Of a stretch of DNA of 64,000 nucleotides, positions 44,540-53,223 are shown piece by piece. The translations under genes and the position numbers were made by a program. Origin of the DNA: Flavivirga eckloniae (GTDB taxonomy: Bacteria > Bacteroidota > Bacteroidia > Flavobacteriales > Flavobacteriaceae); NCBI RefSeq assembly GCF_002886045.1, contig NZ_CP025791.1:1999001-2063000 (forward strand). Reading direction: 5' to 3'. Below the pieces are notes generated by a model. The model saw only the letters and a program-made list of their open reading frames with translations, was not told the DNA's origin and did not search any database. Within the stretch, counting starts at the first letter, position 1; each line of letters starts with the position of its first letter.

Positions 44540-45316
44540 GAATTTTAGGATTATTTAATATTTATTTTTAACGATCTAATCAATATAATGGTAAACTCTT
44601 TAAAAGAAATTTTTGGTTTTACAAAAATGGCCTATTAATTGTCAACTAACTGTAACATCCATAGTTCAATTACTTACATTTCGTTTATCCACAACAACTA
44701 ATCATTTTCATTCTTTTCACCATAGTACAATAACACTATTTATGTTCTAATAATGGAGATTATGGGACTGAAAGTATTATTCTTATTTTTGATTTGAGAG
44801 TAACAATTATGAATTTTTTAATTAACACAACAAAAATTAAAAGAAGAGTGGGAAAACTAGCGGGAAATTTCCCGAAAAACCACAATGCTTTAGTTTTCAA
44901 TAAATTAAAAATAAAAATCACAAGTAATCCCTTACGTATTTACATTCATGACGACTATAATAGCGTAAGAAAAGTTACAACATACAATATTAAAACAAAA
45001 ACTACTTAAAAAAGGAAAGTATATAGTTTTAGCTTTTAAATGTCGTAAAAGTTAAGTTAACTGTATGATGTTTTAGGTTTATTAAAAGACAACAATCTTC
45101 ACTTTTCATAAATCATAGAATATAAAAAAGCCCAATCTTTACGATTAGGCTTCTTTTTTTGGTTAACTCTTTGCTTCTAACTTAGAGTTCAACCTCTTTG
45201 TTTTCTTTACTTTTAATTTTACATTTTTTATTGTTAAGTCATTTTCATTTTTTATACAGGTATACTTCTAACTAATTTGATTTATTAATTGGTTAGAAGG
45301 AAATAACTGGAGATTA
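44540..45316. other. Intergenic region between two secreted-protein genes
   Basis: It contains the terminator of the giant gene at 45128-45160 and otherwise AT-rich sequence. A 71-codon plus-strand frame at 44794 is not supported as a gene. Confidence 0.5.
45128..45160 (-). terminator. Terminator downstream of the giant secreted-protein gene
   Basis: AAGCCCAATC and GATTAGGCTT pair around a five-base loop with one mismatch. There are T-runs on either strand, so it can work in both directions. On the minus strand it lies about 160 bases after the stop at 45317. Confidence 0.65.
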
Positions 45317-48300
45317 TCAATATTTCACTAATCTCATAGATTGTTGTTTTCCTGCTTGTATAACTTTAACTAAATAAACACCACCTTCAAGTTCTTCTCC
45401 AAATTGATATACCTTAGTGGCATCAAATCTGTTGTAATGTACTTGTCTACCGTTAACATCGAAAACATATATCTCTGCTTTATCAATGGTATTACTTGTT
45501 TTAATTTTAACATTAAAATAATAATTTGATGGATTTGGCCAAGATTTCACATCTATATTATAGATTTCAACATCATCATTTGCTTCTAATATGGCATTAG
45601 AGTCACTAGGTGTTTTTCCACTTTCTTTAGAACTAGATACAATTCCACAAGCGTTAATAACTACATCATCAATATAAACATAATCTTTATTGCCAGAAGC
45701 ATCGCAACGGAAACGTAAAACAGTTTCATCTGTAAAGTTTATTCCACTTATTGTCACTGTTTCATTGTACCTTGTATTGTTAACAAATTCGGTTCCGGAG
45801 TTCCATTCTTCTATAATGCTATAACTACTACCTCCATCTGTTGAAACTTCAAGAAAGAAATCTTCATTGTATTCCATGCTGAGTGCAGTGAATGAGAAAC
45901 TTACATCCAAACTCGAATATGCACTCAAGTCCAAGTCGTCTGTATATATAGAAGATGCTTGTCCAGAATTGTCTCTTAACCTAACGGTATAGATTCCAGT
46001 ATTGGCATAATAGAAATCTTTTGATGATCTACGAGCGTCACTACCTCCGTCATTCCAAATGCCCCATCCGCTTTCGAAATCGTTAGTATCAAAAACAGTA
46101 CATGGGTTGTTGGTATCGTCACAAACGTCTCCTATGCCATCAGCATCCATATCAGCCTGATCAGCATTTGGTATTAGCGGACAATTGTCACTTCCATCGG
46201 GCACACCATCACCATCTGAATCTGAAGCCGCTCCACATGTTTTAATAACAATATCATCTATAAATATCATATCATAATTTGATGACGCATCACAACGAAT
46301 TCTTAAAACAGTATTGTCCGTAAAGGTTATTCCGTTTATAGTAAATGCTTCGTCATATTGAACTCCATTTATAAATTCTGTTCCAGAATTCCACTCTTTT
46401 ACAATTGAATACGAATGACCTCCATCTGTTGAAACTTCGAAAAAGAAATCCTCATTATATTCCATGCTAAGTGTAATAAATGAAAAACTTATATCTAGAC
46501 TTGAATAGTCACTCAAATCCAAATCATCTGTATACATGGAAGATGCTTCTCCTGAATTGTCTCTTAATCTAACGGCATAATATCCAGAATTAGCGTAATA
46601 ATAATCATAAGACGACCTTCTGGCATCACTACCTCCATCATTCCAAATACCCCATCCACTTTCGAAATCGTTAGTATTAAAAGTATGACATGGGTTATTG
46701 TTATCATCACAAACATCACCTATACCATCGTTATCGGTATCTAATTGGTCTGGGTTTGCAATAAATGGGCAATTATCTGTATTATTTGTGACATAACCCG
46801 CCGGTGCCGAACATGCTTCTTGGGTGCTGTTAGCATCCCCGAAACCGTCGCCGTCAGCATCCGCATAGAACGTCGTGGTCACCCCTTCGTCTATCGTGCC
46901 GTCACAGTTGTTGTCCAGTCCGTCGCATACTTCTGGTGCGTTAGGGTATACCGCGTTGTTCGTATCGTCGCAGTCGTCGGCCAAGGGCTCTGTTGTCGTG
47001 TAGCCTGCCCCCGGTGAGGTACATTGTACCGTCGAGATCGTGCTCCCGAAGGAACCGTCTCCGTCCGTGTCCACGCCTGCATACCATACCGTATTCGGGT
47101 TGATCCCCGCATCGGTATCGTCACAGTCCGTATTGTCCGTTACATAGCCCGCTGGTGCTGAACACGCTTCTTGGGTGTTGTTCGCATCTCCGAAGCCGTC
47201 ACCGTCCGCATCGGCATAGAACGTCGTGGTTACCCCTTCGTCTATCGTACCGTCACAGTTATTGTCCAGTCCGTCGCAGATTTCTGTAGCGCCCGGATAT
47301 ACCGTATTGTTCGTGTCGTCGCAGTCATCGGCCAAGGGCGCTGTTGTCGTGTATCCTACACCCGGTGAGGTACATTGTACGCTCGAGATCGCGCTGCCGA
47401 AGGAACCGTCTCCGTCCGTGTCCACACCTGCATACCATACCGTATTCGGGCTGATCGCCGCATCGGTATCGTCACAGTCTGTATTGTCCGTTACATAGCC
47501 CGCCGGTGCCGAACACGCTTCTTGGGTGCTGTTAGCATCCCCGAAACCGTCGCCGTCAGCATCCGCATAGAACGTCGTGGTTACCCCTTCGTCTATCGTG
47601 CCGTCACAGTTGTTGTCCAGTCCGTCGCAGATTTCTGTAGCGCCCGGATATACCGTATTGTTCGTATCGTCGCAGTCGTCGGCCAAGGGCTCTGTTGTCG
47701 TGTAGCCTGCCCCCGGTGAGGTACATTGTACGCTCGAGATCGTGCTCCCGAAGGAACCGTCTCCGTCCGTGTCCACGCCTGCATACCATACCGTATTCGG
47801 GTTGATCCCCGCATCGGTATCGTCACAGTCCGTATTGTCCGTTACATAGCCCGCTGGTGCTGAACACGCTTCTTGGGTGTTGTTCGCATCTCCGAAGCCG
47901 TCACCGTCCGCATCGGCATAGAACGTCGTGGTTACCCCTTCGTCTATCGTACCGTCACAGTTATTGTCCAGTCCGTCGCAGATTTCTGTAGCGCCCGGAT
48001 ATACCGTATTGTTCGTGTCGTCGCAGTCATCGGCCAAGGGCGCTGTTGTCGTGTATCCTACACCCGGTGAGGTACATTGTACCGTCGAGATCGCGCTGCC
48101 GAAGGAACCGTCTCCGTCCGTGTCCACACCTGCATACCATACCGTATTCGGGCTGATCGCCGCATCGGTATCGTCACAGTCCGTATTGTCCGTTACATAG
48201 CCCGCCGGTGCCGAACACGCTTCTTGGGTGCTGTTAGCATCACCGAAGCCGTCGCCGTCAGCATCTGCATAGAACGTCGTGGTTACACCTTCGTCTATCG

Positions 48301-51300
48301 TGCCGTCACAGTTGTTGTCCAGTCCGTCGCAGATTTCTGGTGCGTTAGGGTATACCGTATTGTTCGTATCGTCGCAGTCGTCGGCCAAGGGAGCTGTTGT
48401 CGTGTATCCTACACCCGGTGAGGTACATTGTACGCTCGAGATCGTGCTGCCGAAGGAACCGTCTCCGTCCGTGTCCACACCTGCATACCATACCGTGTTA
48501 GGGTTGATCCCCGCATCGGTATCGTCACAGTCCGTATTGTCCGTTACATAACCCGATGGTGCTGAACACGCTTCTTGGGTGTTGTTCGCATCTCCGAAGC
48601 CGTCACCGTCCGCATCGGCATAGAACGTCGTGGTTACCCCTTCGTCTATCGTGCCGTCACAGTTATTGTCCAGTCCGTCGCAGATTTCTGTAGCGCCCGG
48701 ATATACCGTATTGTTCGTGTCGTCGCAGTCATCGGCCAAGGGCGCTGTTGTCGTGTATCCTACACCCGGTGAGGTACATTGTACCGTCGAGATCGTGCTC
48801 CCGAAGGAACCGTCTCCGTCCGTGTCCACACCTGCATACCATACCGTATTCGGGTTGATCCCCGCATCGGTATCGTCACAGTCCGTATTGTCCGTTACAT
48901 AGCCCGCTGGTGCTGAACACGCTTCTTGGGTGTTGTTCGCATCTCCGAAGCCGTCACCGTCCGCATCGGCATAGAACGTCGTGGTTACCCCTTCGTCTAT
49001 CGTGCCGTCACAGTTATTGTCCAGTCCGTCGCAGATTTCTGGTGCGTTAGGGTATACCGTATTGTTCGTATCGTCGCAGTCGTCGGCCAAGGGCTCTGTT
49101 GTCGTGTAGCCTGCCCCCGGTGAGGTACATTGTACGCTCGAGATCGTGCTCCCGAAGGAACCGTCTCCGTCCGTGTCCACACCTGCATACCATACCGTAT
49201 TCGGGCTGATCGCCGCATCGGTATCGTCACAGTCCGTATTGTCCGTTACGTAGCCAGCCGGTGCTGAACAGGACTCCTGTGTATTGTTTGCATCCCCGAA
49301 ACCGTCGCCGTCAGCATCCGCATAGAACGTCGTGGTTGGAATCCCTTCGTCTATACTCCCGTCACAGTTGTTGTCAATCCCGTCGCATACTTCCGCTGCG
49401 CCAGGATATACCGTATTGTTCGTATCGTCGCAATCCGTATTGTCCGATACATAACCCGCCGGTTGATTAGCAGCCTGTAGACTTACATTGATGTTTCCAT
49501 AGGTATCACCGTCCTGATCCTCGTACCATGTAGTAGAAGGCAGTGCAGCTCCGCTACAGTCAAAGCTGTCGTTAAGTAACTGTATGCCAGGGTTGTTTGA
49601 ACAGTCAGGAAAACCTGATATATTCGGTCCGCATGCCGTGAAGAACTGGTCGAGGAAACTGGGCGATGTCTCGAAACAGATCATCGGGTCCTCGTTTACA
49701 TTGGTATATTCTATCTTGATGTGGCACAGCAACTTCGCCGTGGTGGTTACGTTGTTCGACGTTATCGTCCCAGAACTTACGCCCTGTTGGAAGGAAAGCG
49801 ATACTCGGGAGCCCGTGTTGTCGTTCTGTACAAAATCCTTGTACGCAGGAAATCCATAGGTCTCTGCCAGTATGGATCCTGATGGCTGGCTGTACTCTAT
49901 TTTGCCGCTGGCCGATACGTTCGTGCCAAAGGCAGCCGTGTTATAATTGAGGTAGAACTGGCCCGATCCCAATTTGAAGTCTGCCGTGCTCTCTATAAAT
50001 ACGTCCACTTCATAGAAATCGTTTGACCCGTCGTTTGTTACCACTGCATTGGCAAAGGTGATGTTGATCCCCGGAACTACACCGTTGTCCACAACGCCGT
50101 CACAGTCATTGTCCTGACCGTCGAAAATCTCCGGTGCGCCTGGGTTCACCGCCGCATCGATATCGTTACAGTCCGTATTGTCCGTTACATAGCCCGCCGG
50201 TGCTGAACAGGACTCCTGTGTATTGTTTGCATCCCCGAAACCGTCGCCGTCAGCATCCGCATAGAACGTCGTGGTTGGAATCCCTTCGTCTATACTCCCG
50301 TCACAGTTGTTGTCAATCCCGTCGCATACTTCCGCTGCGCCAGGATATACCGTATTGTTCGTATCGTCGCAATCCGTATTGTCCGATACATAACCCGCCG
50401 GTTGATTAGCAGCCTGTAGACTTACATTGATGTTTCCATAGGTATCACCGTCCTGATCCTCGTACCATGTAGTAGAAGGCAGTGCAGCTCCGCTACAGTC
50501 AAAGCTGTCGTTAAGTAACTGTATGCCAGGGTTGTTTGAACAGTCAGGAAAACCTGATATATTCGGTCCGCATGCCGTGAAGAACTGGTCGAGGAAACTG
50601 GGCGATGTCTCGAAACAGATCATCGGGTCCTCGTTTACATTGGTATATTCTATCTTGATGTGGCACAGCAACTTCGCCGTGGTGGTTACGTTGTTCGACG
50701 TTATCGTCCCAGAACTTACGCCCTGTTGGAAGGAAAGCGATACTCGGGAGCCCGTGTTGTCGTTCTGTACAAAATCCTTGTACGCAGGAAATCCATAGGT
50801 CTCTGCCAGTATGGATCCTGATGGCTGGCTGTACTCTATTTTGCCGCTGGCCGATACGTTCGTGCCAAAGGCAGCCGTGTTATAATTGAGGTAGAACTGG
50901 CCCGATCCCAATTTGAAGTCTGCCGTGCTCTCTATAAATACGTCCACTTCATAGAAATCGTTTGACCCGTCGTTTGTTACCACTGCATTGGCAAAGGTGA
51001 TGTTGATCCCCGGAACTACACCGTTGTCCACAACGCCGTCACAGTCATTGTCCTGACCGTCGAAAATCTCCGGTGCGCCTGGGTTCACCGCCGCATCGAT
51101 ATCGTTACAGTCCGTATTGTCCGTTACATAGCCCGCCGGTGCTGAACAGGACTCCTGTGTATTGTTTGCATCCCCGAAACCGTCGCCGTCAGCATCCGCA
51201 TAGAACGTCGTGGTTGGAATCCCTTCGTCTATACTCCCGTCACAGTTGTTGTCAATCCCGTCGCATACTTCCGCTGCGCCAGGATATACCGTATTGTTCG

Positions 51301-52957
51301 TATCGTCGCAATCCGTATTGTCCGATACATAACCCGCCGGTTGATTAGCAGCCTGTAGACTTACATTGATGTTTCCATAGGTATCACCGTCCTGATCCTC
51401 GTACCATGTAGTAGAAGGCAGTGCAGCTCCGCTACAGTCAAAGCTGTCGTTAAGTAACTGTATGCCAGGGTTGTTTGAACAGTCAGGAAAACCTGATATA
51501 TTCGGTCCGCATGCCGTGAAGAACTGGTCGAGGAAACTGGGCGATGTCTCGAAACAGATCATCGGGTCCTCGTTTACATTGGTATATTCTATCTTGATGT
51601 GGCACAGCAACTTCGCCGTGGTGGTTACGTTGTTCGACGTTATCGTCCCAGAACTTACGCCCTGTTGGAAGGAAAGCGATACTCGGGAGCCCGTGTTGTC
51701 GTTCTGTACAAAATCCTTGTACGCAGGAAATCCATAGGTCTCTGCCAGTATGGATCCTGATGGCTGGCTGTACTCTATTTTGCCGCTGGCCGATACGTTC
51801 GTGCCAAAGGCAGCCGTGTTATAATTGAGGTAGAACTGGCCCGATCCCAATTTGAAGTCTGCCGTGCTCTCTATAAATACGTCCACTTCATAGAAATCGT
51901 TTGACCCGTCGTTTGTTACCACTGCATTGGCAAAGGTGATGTTGATCCCCGGAACTACACCGTTGTCCACAACGCCGTCACAGTCATTGTCCTGACCGTC
52001 GAAAATCTCCGGTGCGCCTGGGTTCACCGCCGCATCGATATCGTTACAGTCCGTATTGTCCGTTACATAGCCCGCCGGTGCTGAACAGGACTCCTGTGTA
52101 TTGTTTGCATCCCCGAAACCGTCGCCGTCAGCATCCGCATAGAACGTCGTGGTTGGAATCCCTTCGTCTATACTCCCGTCACAGTTGTTGTCAATCCCGT
52201 CGCATACTTCCGCTGCGCCAGGATATACCGTATTGTTCGTATCGTCGCAATCCGTATTGTCCGATACATAACCCGCCGGTTGATTAGCAGCCTGTAGACT
52301 TACATTGATGTTTCCATAGGTATCACCGTCCTGATCCTCGTACCATGTAGTAGAAGGCAGTGCAGCTCCGCTACAGTCAAAGCTGTCGTTAAGTAACTGT
52401 ATGCCAGGGTTGTTTGAACAGTCAGGAAAACCTGATATATTCGGTCCGCATGCCGTGAAGAACTGGTCGAGGAAACTGGGCGATGTCTCGAAACAGATCA
52501 TCGGGTCCTCGTTTACATTGGTATATTCTATCTTGATGTGGCACAGCAACTTCGCCGTGGTGGTTACGTTGTTCGACGTTATCGTCCCAGAACTTACGCC
52601 CTGTTGGAAGGAAAGCGATACTCGGGAGCCCGTGTTGTCGTTCTGTACAAAATCCTTGTACGCAGGAAATCCATAGGTCTCTGCCAGTATGGATCCTGAT
52701 GGCTGGCTGTACTCTATTTTGCCGCTGGCCGATACGTTCGTGCCAAAGGCAGCCGTGTTATAATTGAGGTAGAACTGGCCCGATCCCAATTTGAAGTCTG
52801 CCGTGCTCTCTATAAATACGTCCACTTCATAGAAATCGTTTGACCCGTCGTTTGTTACCACTGCATTGGCAAAGGTGATGTTGATATCTTGAGCATTAAC
52901 ACTCCCAAATCCTATTGCAATAGCAAATGCAATAAATAAAATAATCTTATTCATCAT
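45317..52957 (-). CDS. Giant T9SS-secreted repeat protein with cohesin-like and MopE-type modules
   Basis: About 2546 residues, starting at ATG 52957 (MMNKIILFIAFAIAIGFG signal). Residues about 25-1235 are nearly four copies of a 313-residue unit. Each unit has a cohesin-like beta-domain (DVFIESTADFKLGSGQFYLN, DQFFTACGPNISGFPDC) and MopE-type metal-binding motifs (DCDDTNNTVYPGAAEVCDG, DNNCDGSIDEG). Residues about 1236-2055 are seven copies of a 117-residue unit with Asp-rich loops (YAGVDTDGDGSFGS, YADADGDGFGDAN). Thrombospondin-3-like Ca-binding loops (DTDNDGIGDVCDD) and two MAM/jelly-roll-like domains (NDFESGWGIWNDGG) follow, then a T9SS sorting domain (VKSWPNPSNYYFNV). It is probably a long, Ca-stiffened surface adhesin or scaffold. 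The repeat core is much richer in GC than its flanks. Confidence 0.85.
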   Translation of the reverse strand: MMNKIILFIAFAIAIGFGSVNAQDINITFANAVVTNDGSNDFYEVDVFIESTADFKLGSGQFYLNYNTAAFGTNVSASGKIEYSQPSGSILAETYGFPAYKDFVQNDNTGSRVSLSFQQGVSSGTITSNNVTTTAKLLCHIKIEYTNVNEDPMICFETSPSFLDQFFTACGPNISGFPDCSNNPGIQLLNDSFDCSGAALPSTTWYEDQDGDTYGNINVSLQAANQPAGYVSDNTDCDDTNNTVYPGAAEVCDGIDNNCDGSIDEGIPTTTFYADADGDGFGDANNTQESCSAPAGYVTDNTDCNDIDAAVNPGAPEIFDGQDNDCDGVVDNGVVPGINITFANAVVTNDGSNDFYEVDVFIESTADFKLGSGQFYLNYNTAAFGTNVSASGKIEYSQPSGSILAETYGFPAYKDFVQNDNTGSRVSLSFQQGVSSGTITSNNVTTTAKLLCHIKIEYTNVNEDPMICFETSPSFLDQFFTACGPNISGFPDCSNNPGIQLLNDSFDCSGAALPSTTWYEDQDGDTYGNINVSLQAANQPAGYVSDNTDCDDTNNTVYPGAAEVCDGIDNNCDGSIDEGIPTTTFYADADGDGFGDANNTQESCSAPAGYVTDNTDCNDIDAAVNPGAPEIFDGQDNDCDGVVDNGVVPGINITFANAVVTNDGSNDFYEVDVFIESTADFKLGSGQFYLNYNTAAFGTNVSASGKIEYSQPSGSILAETYGFPAYKDFVQNDNTGSRVSLSFQQGVSSGTITSNNVTTTAKLLCHIKIEYTNVNEDPMICFETSPSFLDQFFTACGPNISGFPDCSNNPGIQLLNDSFDCSGAALPSTTWYEDQDGDTYGNINVSLQAANQPAGYVSDNTDCDDTNNTVYPGAAEVCDGIDNNCDGSIDEGIPTTTFYADADGDGFGDANNTQESCSAPAGYVTDNTDCNDIDAAVNPGAPEIFDGQDNDCDGVVDNGVVPGINITFANAVVTNDGSNDFYEVDVFIESTADFKLGSGQFYLNYNTAAFGTNVSASGKIEYSQPSGSILAETYGFPAYKDFVQNDNTGSRVSLSFQQGVSSGTITSNNVTTTAKLLCHIKIEYTNVNEDPMICFETSPSFLDQFFTACGPNISGFPDCSNNPGIQLLNDSFDCSGAALPSTTWYEDQDGDTYGNINVSLQAANQPAGYVSDNTDCDDTNNTVYPGAAEVCDGIDNNCDGSIDEGIPTTTFYADADGDGFGDANNTQESCSAPAGYVTDNTDCDDTDAAISPNTVWYAGVDTDGDGSFGSTISSVQCTSPGAGYTTTEPLADDCDDTNNTVYPNAPEICDGLDNNCDGTIDEGVTTTFYADADGDGFGDANNTQEACSAPAGYVTDNTDCDDTDAGINPNTVWYAGVDTDGDGSFGSTISTVQCTSPGVGYTTTAPLADDCDDTNNTVYPGATEICDGLDNNCDGTIDEGVTTTFYADADGDGFGDANNTQEACSAPSGYVTDNTDCDDTDAGINPNTVWYAGVDTDGDGSFGSTISSVQCTSPGVGYTTTAPLADDCDDTNNTVYPNAPEICDGLDNNCDGTIDEGVTTTFYADADGDGFGDANSTQEACSAPAGYVTDNTDCDDTDAAISPNTVWYAGVDTDGDGSFGSAISTVQCTSPGVGYTTTAPLADDCDDTNNTVYPGATEICDGLDNNCDGTIDEGVTTTFYADADGDGFGDANNTQEACSAPAGYVTDNTDCDDTDAGINPNTVWYAGVDTDGDGSFGSTISSVQCTSPGAGYTTTEPLADDCDDTNNTVYPGATEICDGLDNNCDGTIDEGVTTTFYADADGDGFGDANSTQEACSAPAGYVTDNTDCDDTDAAISPNTVWYAGVDTDGDGSFGSAISSVQCTSPGVGYTTTAPLADDCDDTNNTVYPGATEICDGLDNNCDGTIDEGVTTTFYADADGDGFGDANNTQEACSAPAGYVTDNTDCDDTDAGINPNTVWYAGVDTDGDGSFGSTISTVQCTSPGAGYTTTEPLADDCDDTNNAVYPNAPEVCDGLDNNCDGTIDEGVTTTFYADADGDGFGDANSTQEACSAPAGYVTNNTDNCPFIANPDQLDTDNDGIGDVCDDNNNPCHTFNTNDFESGWGIWNDGGSDARRSSYDYYYANSGYYAVRLRDNSGEASSMYTDDLDLSDYSSLDISFSFITLSMEYNEDFFFEVSTDGGHSYSIVKEWNSGTEFINGVQYDEAFTINGITFTDNTVLRIRCDASSNYDMIFIDDIVIKTCGAASDSDGDGVPDGSDNCPLIPNADQADMDADGIGDVCDDTNNPCTVFDTNDFESGWGIWNDGGSDARRSSKDFYYANTGIYTVRLRDNSGQASSIYTDDLDLSAYSSLDVSFSFTALSMEYNEDFFLEVSTDGGSSYSIIEEWNSGTEFVNNTRYNETVTISGINFTDETVLRFRCDASGNKDYVYIDDVVINACGIVSSSKESGKTPSDSNAILEANDDVEIYNIDVKSWPNPSNYYFNVKIKTSNTIDKAEIYVFDVNGRQVHYNRFDATKVYQFGEELEGGVYLVKVIQAGKQQSMRLVKY
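46790..49250 (-). repeat. Seven tandem 351-bp coding repeats (117 residues each)
   Basis: The unit is counted by its start TVWYAGVDTDGDGSFGS, which occurs seven times. Sub-types alternate (AGINPN against AAISPN; YPNAPE against YPGATE; GAGYTTTEP against GVGYTTTAP), giving some 702-bp higher-order repeats. The array is entirely in frame within the giant gene. Confidence 0.9.
49250..52885 (-). repeat. Nearly four tandem 939-bp coding repeats (313 residues each)
   Basis: Junctions fall at 52885, 51946, 51007 and 50068, exactly 939 bases apart. Wherever I compared them the copies agree base for base, with changes only near the end of the fourth (about 49250-49260) where it enters the 351-bp array. 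Such identity implies very recent amplification or ongoing gene conversion, and assembly may have collapsed or expanded the count. Confidence 0.92.
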
Positions 52958-53067
52958 ATGAATTGTTTTTAAATACCAAATAAACCTCAAAACCATTGAC
53001 GATACATTTTGAATTCTATTTGATATAAGTTTAAACTGTATTTTACTTTTCATTTGAAGCAATAACA

Positions 53068-53131
53068 TATCAGGCAAGAACTTTTTATATGGTTGGTACA
53101 CATAAAATTCTTGCTGAATTCTTGCCTGATA
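53068..53131. repeat. 13-bp inverted repeat in the giant gene's leader
   Basis: TATCAGGCAAGAA (53068-53080) and TTCTTGCCTGATA (53119-53131) are perfect complements with 38 bases between them. They lie 110-175 bases before the start at 52957, so in RNA they could form a leader hairpin. Confidence 0.6.
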
Positions 53132-53194
53132 CGTTAATAAGATTTGGGTGAGCGCATTATTGTTGTTTAAGAAAACTCCACGCTCTTAAGCCGT

Positions 53195-53212
53195 TGTGTG
53201 TGTGTGTGTGTG
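53195..53212. repeat. TG dinucleotide microsatellite, nine units
   Basis: A run of TG sits 12 bases beyond the stop codon of the next gene and about 240 bases upstream of the giant gene's start. Such runs change length by slippage. Confidence 0.85.
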
Positions 53213-53223
53213 GTTGGGTTGTG

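Noticed and set aside
44794-45009. 71-codon plus-strand frame
   Set aside because: AT-rich, Lys/Asn-rich, with no recognisable motif, signal or neighbour support; probably chance.
46745-52676. Many open plus-strand frames of 65-114 codons opposite the giant repeat gene
   Set aside because: They repeat at exactly 351, 702 or 939 bases and come from the GC-rich repeats being open in antisense. They have no start context of their own, no homology and odd composition.
46790-52885. CRISPR-like or satellite interpretation of the repeat arrays
   Set aside because: The repeats are hundreds of bases long, contiguous and in frame with a secreted protein; there are no short repeats with unique spacers.
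52958-53101. 48 extra N-terminal residues for the giant protein
   Set aside because: They precede a good signal peptide at 52957 and include the leader hairpin sequence; they are more likely untranslated.
53068-53131. TATCAGGCAAG in the giant gene's leader as a ninth operator copy
   Set aside because: It resembles the first unit of copies A and G, but there is no ATCC spacing, no second unit at 21 bases and no matching -7 element.
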